NCBI RefSeq assembly: GCF_011516835.1
Contig: NZ_WOTB01000024.1
Coordinates: 1-58,230, forward strand
Origin: Acetobacter musti
GTDB lineage: Bacteria; Pseudomonadota; Alphaproteobacteria; Acetobacterales; Acetobacteraceae
Length of the DNA: 58,230 nucleotides
Reading direction: 5' to 3'
Part shown: piece after piece, positions 54,771 to 58,230 of the stretch
How the letters are laid out: each line of letters opens with the position of its first letter
Numbering within the stretch: the stretch's first letter is position 1
Notes under the pieces: model-generated
The model's input: the letters and a program-made list of their open reading frames with translations, nothing else
Database searches by the model: none
Told to the model about the DNA's origin: nothing
Made by a program: the position numbers and the translations under genes

Positions 54771-55871
54771 TCAGGCCTGCGCCGTCATGACCGGAGCGCG
54801 GCAGATCAGGCCGCCACCCAGGACACGGCTGCCGTCATAAAGCACGCATGCCTGGCCGGGCGCAGGCATGGCCGGCTCGTCGAAAGTCACTTCAGCGCCC
54901 GTTCCGACACGCCTTACGGTCGCGGAGCGGGGTTTCTCACGGGCACGAAGCTGCACCATGCAGCGAACAGCCTCTCCGTTCGCCTCGCCGGGAAGCGGAA
55001 TGAGCCAGTTCATGTCCCGCAGCTGGCAGGAGAGCACCGCGGCACTCTCCCGCGGACCGACGATGACGCGCTTCCGCGCGGGGTCGATCCCGACCACCAT
55101 CTGCCGCTCGCCCTGCTGCCGGGCGGCGTCGCCAAGACGTTTGCTCTGACCGACGGTAAAGCGTGTCACGCCGTCATGGCGACCGACGACAGTCCCGGAG
55201 CGATCGACGATCTCGCCTTCGCCGCGCATATCCGGCCGCAGCGTTTCAACCAGATCGGCGTACGATCCTTTCGGAATAAAACACAGATCCTGACTGTCAG
55301 GCTTATCGGCAACGGCAAGACCAAAGCGTTCGGCCTCGCCACGGACGGCGCGTTTGTCCGGCATGTCCCCGAGCGGGAAGCGAAGAAAATCAAGCTGCGC
55401 CTGTGTCGTGGCGAAGAGGAACCAGCTCTGGTCGCGGTCGGCATCCAGAGGACGATGCAGCTCGGCGCCGTCCGGGCCTTCGATACGGCGGACATAATGC
55501 CCGGTCGCCATTGCTTCCGCGCCGATATCGCGCGCCAGACCGAGAAGGTCGGTGAATTTCACGCCCTGATTGCAGGCGACACACGGAACCGGCGTTTCGC
55601 CGCTGGCGTAGGAATCCGCGAATTTCCCGATCACGCTGTCGCGGAAACGCTGTTCGGCATCGATGACGTAATGCGGAATCCCGAGACGCCCCGCGACCTC
55701 GCGGGCGTCCTGAATGTCACGGCCGGCGCAGCAGGCACCCTTTCTGGCTTCGCCCCTTGTATCGTAAAGCTGAAGCGTCGCACCGATGACCTCATGTCCC
55801 TCCGCGACAAGGCGGGCGGCGACAACGGAACTGTCGACACCCCCGGACATGGCAACAAGAATGCGGGTCAT
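54771..55871 (-). CDS. mnmA: tRNA-specific 2-thiouridylase MnmA
   Basis: 366 residues. PP-loop MSGGVDSSVVAA at the N-terminus, catalytic Cys in PCVACNQGVKF and second Cys in DSQDLCFIPKGSYADL, TVGQSKRLG and the C-terminal beta barrel with VLYDGSRVLGGG. Adds sulfur to U34 of Lys/Glu/Gln tRNAs, using sulfur from a cysteine desulfurase; iscS is encoded 0.7 kb upstream in the same direction. ATG overlaps the stop of a small upstream ORF by four bases. Confidence 0.97.
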   Translation of the reverse strand: MTRILVAMSGGVDSSVVAARLVAEGHEVIGATLQLYDTRGEARKGACCAGRDIQDAREVAGRLGIPHYVIDAEQRFRDSVIGKFADSYASGETPVPCVACNQGVKFTDLLGLARDIGAEAMATGHYVRRIEGPDGAELHRPLDADRDQSWFLFATTQAQLDFLRFPLGDMPDKRAVRGEAERFGLAVADKPDSQDLCFIPKGSYADLVETLRPDMRGEGEIVDRSGTVVGRHDGVTRFTVGQSKRLGDAARQQGERQMVVGIDPARKRVIVGPRESAAVLSCQLRDMNWLIPLPGEANGEAVRCMVQLRAREKPRSATVRRVGTGAEVTFDEPAMPAPGQACVLYDGSRVLGGGLICRAPVMTAQA

Positions 55872-56107
55872 GGCCGGAGCGCCCCTGCGCGCATGATCGG
55901 GGCTTTCACCGAACCCACGACAGACCGCAGGCTTCTGTACTCCGATCCGCCCGGAACAGAATGGTCTGCAAAGACTCGCGGCCTCTGCCGGATTTCAGGC
56001 CAGAGCGCCGGAGTCTTCACACATGCGACAAAAACCCGGCGCCCCGAAGCCTGCGGCCTTCGGCGGATCAGAGGCAGAGCTCTCAGGGCGTCGGTATCTG
56101 TCAGCAT
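55868..56107 (-). CDS. Small ORF of unknown function between fdx and mnmA
   Basis: 79 codons, basic (many Arg), no recognised domain. Its TGA overlaps the mnmA ATG (ATGA at 55868-55871) and it starts 12 bases after the ferredoxin stop, so it fills the fdx-mnmA gap as a coupled gene would. It could equally be a chance open frame. Confidence 0.35.
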   Translation of the reverse strand: MLTDTDALRALPLIRRRPQASGRRVFVACVKTPALWPEIRQRPRVFADHSVPGGSEYRSLRSVVGSVKAPIMRAGALRP

Positions 56108-56119
56108 GGTTTTTTCAGG

Positions 56120-56434
56120 TCAGCTCTTGCGCGGAAGGCGAACGGTCAGGCCATCCAGAGCGTCTGTCATGACAATCTGGCAGCCGAGCCGGGAGGTTTT
56201 TTCAAGTCCGAAGGCGAGGTCGAGCATGTCTTCCTCATCTTCCGTCGGTTCCGCGAGTTTCGGAGCCCAGGAAGGATCGACAATCACATGGCAGGTGGCG
56301 CAGGCCAGCGAACCTTCACATGCGCCTTCGAGGTCAACGCCATGTTTGTGGGCGATCTCGAGCACGGAGAGGCCGACGGGCGCATCGACCCTGCGTTCAG
56401 TTCCATCGGGCTCGACGAAAATCATGTGCGGCAT
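56120..56434 (-). CDS. 2Fe-2S ferredoxin (adrenodoxin/Isc type)
   Basis: 104 residues with cluster ligands in the spaced pattern C-x5-C-x2-C ([10 protein letters not shown]) and a distal Cys in SRLGCQIV, plus [11 protein letters not shown], as in vertebrate-type/Isc ferredoxins. Supplies electrons for Fe-S assembly or hydroxylation. 99 bp after iscS in the same direction. Confidence 0.93.
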   Translation of the reverse strand: MPHMIFVEPDGTERRVDAPVGLSVLEIAHKHGVDLEGACEGSLACATCHVIVDPSWAPKLAEPTEDEEDMLDLAFGLEKTSRLGCQIVMTDALDGLTVRLPRKS

Positions 56435-56533
56435 TCAGCTTTCCCGTTCCGGCTATCGTGGAGGCATGGCGGCTTCACACCCGTTCAGGGTCCATGCTCC
56501 GGCTGTTATTGTCCTGCGAGCATCGTCACCGGC

Positions 56534-57739
56534 TCAGATCAATCTGCCGGATGAAACCATCCGGTCAGGGTCTGTTCCAGGCGGGTCCTGCTCCCTCACC
56601 TGCTGCGCGGCACGGGCGATCAGGCCAGCCGCGCGCGCGATAGTGGCGGGCGTCGTAAAACGTCCGGGCGAGAGACGCAAGCTTTCTGCGGCTTCCACAG
56701 GCGAAAGCCCCATGGCGGTGAGCACATAGGACGGCGCGAGGTCGGCCGAGGAGCACGCCGAGCCGACCGAAAGAGCAAGCTCCGGAGTTCGTTCCATCAG
56801 GGCGAGGGCGGGCACTCCCGGAAGGCACAGACTGAGGATACCGGGCAGGCGCGGCGCTTCCTTTGCGTTGATGGAAAAAGCCACCTGCCTGGCAAGCAGT
56901 CCGCCGGACAGGGCTTCGGCCAGATAGGCGAGATGGCGGGCGTCCGCTTCGCCTTCGGCGGCGGCAATCCGGGCGGCACAGCCGAAGCCGGCGATGAGAG
57001 CGGCTGGCAGGGTGCCTGAGCGGAATCCGCGTTCCTGACCGCCACCGGAGAAAAGGGGCTCCAGCCGCACGCGGGGCCGACGGCGGACAAAGAGCGCGCC
57101 AATCCCTTTCGGGCCGTACAACTTGTGAGCGGACACGGAGGCCAGGTCCAGGTCGAGGGCACGAACATCGACGGCGGTTTTACCGGCGGCCTGAGCGAGG
57201 TCCGAATGGAACAGAGCCCCGGCGTCTTTCGCGATCCGGCCAAGGGCCGGGAGATCCTGGAGAACCCCGGTTTCGTTGTTGGCGGCCATAATACTGACAA
57301 GGGCGGTCGGAACGCTGACAGCTTCCCGAAGACGGGCAGGATCGAGGCGTCCGTTACTGTCGACAGGCAGAATGACGGGGTCGAAGCCTTCGCAGGCGAG
57401 ATCGCGGACACTTTCGAGCACGCATTTATGCTCGGTTGCGACCGTAACGATGCGACGGCGCCCGTCACCATGACGGAGACGATGGCGGGCGGCGCCTTTG
57501 ATGGCGAGATTGTTGGCTTCCGTGGCTCCGGACGTGAAGATGATCTCGCGCGGATCGGCGCCGATCAGATCCGCGACTTCAACCCGGGCAATTTCCACAG
57601 CCCGGGCAGCCCGCCCGCCGGGCGCGTGCGTGCTGCTGTGCGGGTTCGCAAACTCGTCCGCGAAAAGAGGCATCATACATGCCACGACGCGCGGGTCGCA
57701 TGGCGTGGTGGCGGCGTTGTCGAGATAGAGTTCGTCCAC
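56534..57739 (-). CDS. Cysteine desulfurase (IscS/NifS type)
   Basis: 401 residues, PLP-dependent. N-terminal LYLDNAATTP, TSGATEANNLAIKG, HSDLAQAAGK, PLP Lys in SAHKLYGPKGIGALF, and active-site Cys loop VGSACSSADLAPSYVL. Releases sulfur from cysteine as a persulfide for Fe-S clusters and tRNA thiolation. GTG start at 57739 preceded by AAGGAAAGG. No iscU/iscA follow; ferredoxin and mnmA do, suggesting tRNA sulfur supply as a main role. Confidence 0.93.
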   Translation of the reverse strand: MDELYLDNAATTPCDPRVVACMMPLFADEFANPHSSTHAPGGRAARAVEIARVEVADLIGADPREIIFTSGATEANNLAIKGAARHRLRHGDGRRRIVTVATEHKCVLESVRDLACEGFDPVILPVDSNGRLDPARLREAVSVPTALVSIMAANNETGVLQDLPALGRIAKDAGALFHSDLAQAAGKTAVDVRALDLDLASVSAHKLYGPKGIGALFVRRRPRVRLEPLFSGGGQERGFRSGTLPAALIAGFGCAARIAAAEGEADARHLAYLAEALSGGLLARQVAFSINAKEAPRLPGILSLCLPGVPALALMERTPELALSVGSACSSADLAPSYVLTAMGLSPVEAAESLRLSPGRFTTPATIARAAGLIARAAQQVREQDPPGTDPDRMVSSGRLI

Positions 57740-57894
57740 CTTTCACCTTTCCTTCCGCTGGAGTGTGGTTTCGGGCGATTAAGGTAGGGTCTGCGCGACT
57801 GTTTGTCAGGGTTCAGTCGCAAAGGTGAGGGATAACGCCGCCTGACGGGCCTTCGCATCCCGGTCCGCCTGACGGGGCAGGCTGCTGTTCCTCA

Positions 57895-58230
57895 GAGACT
57901 GTTTCAAAAGTGATGCGCGGGCAAAAACTTCCATAACAAGTTGATGGTGTTATGTTTTCTGTTTCCAGGTCATCTGTCTGTCTCAGCCAGACTCAAAAAG
58001 CATCCACGCCAGGTCTCCGGATAAAAAGTAATAAAAGTTTTTGGGTGCCACCTTTTTTCAAAAAGGCGGCGTCTTCCGAAGCTTTTTGAAAAAAGCTTCA
58101 CCAAAAACTTCTTTTATATTAAGGTCTGTGGGGATTCACCGTGAGTGGATGATGGCTGCAGCGAGACAGATCATGGCGCTGAAGCTTTTGTCCGTTTTGC
58201 CGGCACGCATAGCGATGCGTTTGAATTCCT
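57895..58230 (+). mobile_element. Left part of an IS5-family element (parent of family B MITEs)
   Basis: Starts with the family B terminal repeat GAGACTGTTTCAAAAG (TCA on the left flank), carries the same hairpin core as the MITEs, then at 58136 runs into a transposase C-terminus on the minus strand. It continues beyond the window. MITE copies match it up to about GATTCACCG and then jump to their right terminal repeat. Confidence 0.8.
58136..58230 (-). CDS. IS5-family transposase, C-terminal part
   Basis: The last 30 residues, EFKRIAMRAGKTDKSFSAMI then CLAAAIIHSR and TGA. The pattern K/R-R-I-A-x-R-x-x-K-T-x-x-x-F-x-A-x-x-x-L-A is the C-terminal signature of IS5-family DDE transposases. The start and catalytic residues are outside the window. 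Confidence 0.85.
   Translation of the reverse strand, partial: EFKRIAMRAGKTDKSFSAMICLAAAIIHSR

Overview
The window looks like a chromosomal segment of an acetic acid bacterium (Acetobacteraceae, Alphaproteobacteria). It has high GC and codon use with GTG/TTG starts. It carries a ChvI/ChvG-type two-component pair, a GTTC-N7-GTTC SOS box upstream of recA, and a short-chain dehydrogenase that closely matches, from memory, the Gluconobacter xylitol dehydrogenase. Genus cannot be fixed from sequence reading alone. The window is bracketed by pieces of two different IS5-family insertion sequences (1-113 and 57895-58230) and is littered with two families of short dispersed repeats.

Layout. 416-9968: a GntR/UTRA regulator divergent from a tightly packed six-gene operon: TonB-dependent receptor, AzgA-type purine permease, exported nucleoside hydrolase of a divergent (fungal-like) subfamily, adenine deaminase, AbgA-like M20 hydrolase and phosphoribosyltransferase. 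I read it as an outer-membrane-to-cytoplasm purine nucleoside scavenging system; this is the best candidate for an undescribed system here. 9969-11333: repeats around an ArsC/YffB-like protein. 11334-19014: a large YfhO-like membrane protein, a DUF3597 protein, ahcY, a coupled pair of small DNA-binding-type genes, and aroA. 19276-28050: recA, a 2-oxoglutarate oxygenase, a DUF202 protein, an O-antigen-ligase-like protein, tldD, periplasmic trehalase and a GNAT acetyltransferase. 28050-32110: dnaJ, dnaK and grpE. 32422-35083: chvI-chvG. 35259-42416: infC (apparently starting at ATA), a DegP-like protease, hrpB and an ScsB/DsbD-like thiol reductase. 42824-44830: mntR and a CorA/ZntB transporter. 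45678-48857: two short-chain dehydrogenases and a DyP peroxidase whose 5' end looks damaged. 49136-54538: an RcnB-like small protein, a penicillin acylase family hydrolase and an OmpR/EnvZ-like pair. 54771-57739: iscS, a 2Fe-2S ferredoxin, a small ORF and mnmA, a sulfur-transfer cluster.

Repeats. Family A (about 60 bp core, up to about 135 bp) is built from perfect hairpins and ends in GGTTTGTTAA. Family B (232-265 bp when complete) has terminal inverted repeats GAGACTGTTTCAAAAG / CTTTTGAAACAGTCTC and a terminator-like GC-A/T hairpin; two complete copies have exact TNA target duplications. The partial IS5-type element at the right edge carries the family B left end followed by a transposase C-terminus, so family B looks like an internally deleted, non-autonomous derivative (MITE) of that IS. 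Most B copies lie at gene 3' ends, in two cases touching the stop codon, and two sit exactly at the 3' end of an A repeat. No tRNA, rRNA or CRISPR array was seen.
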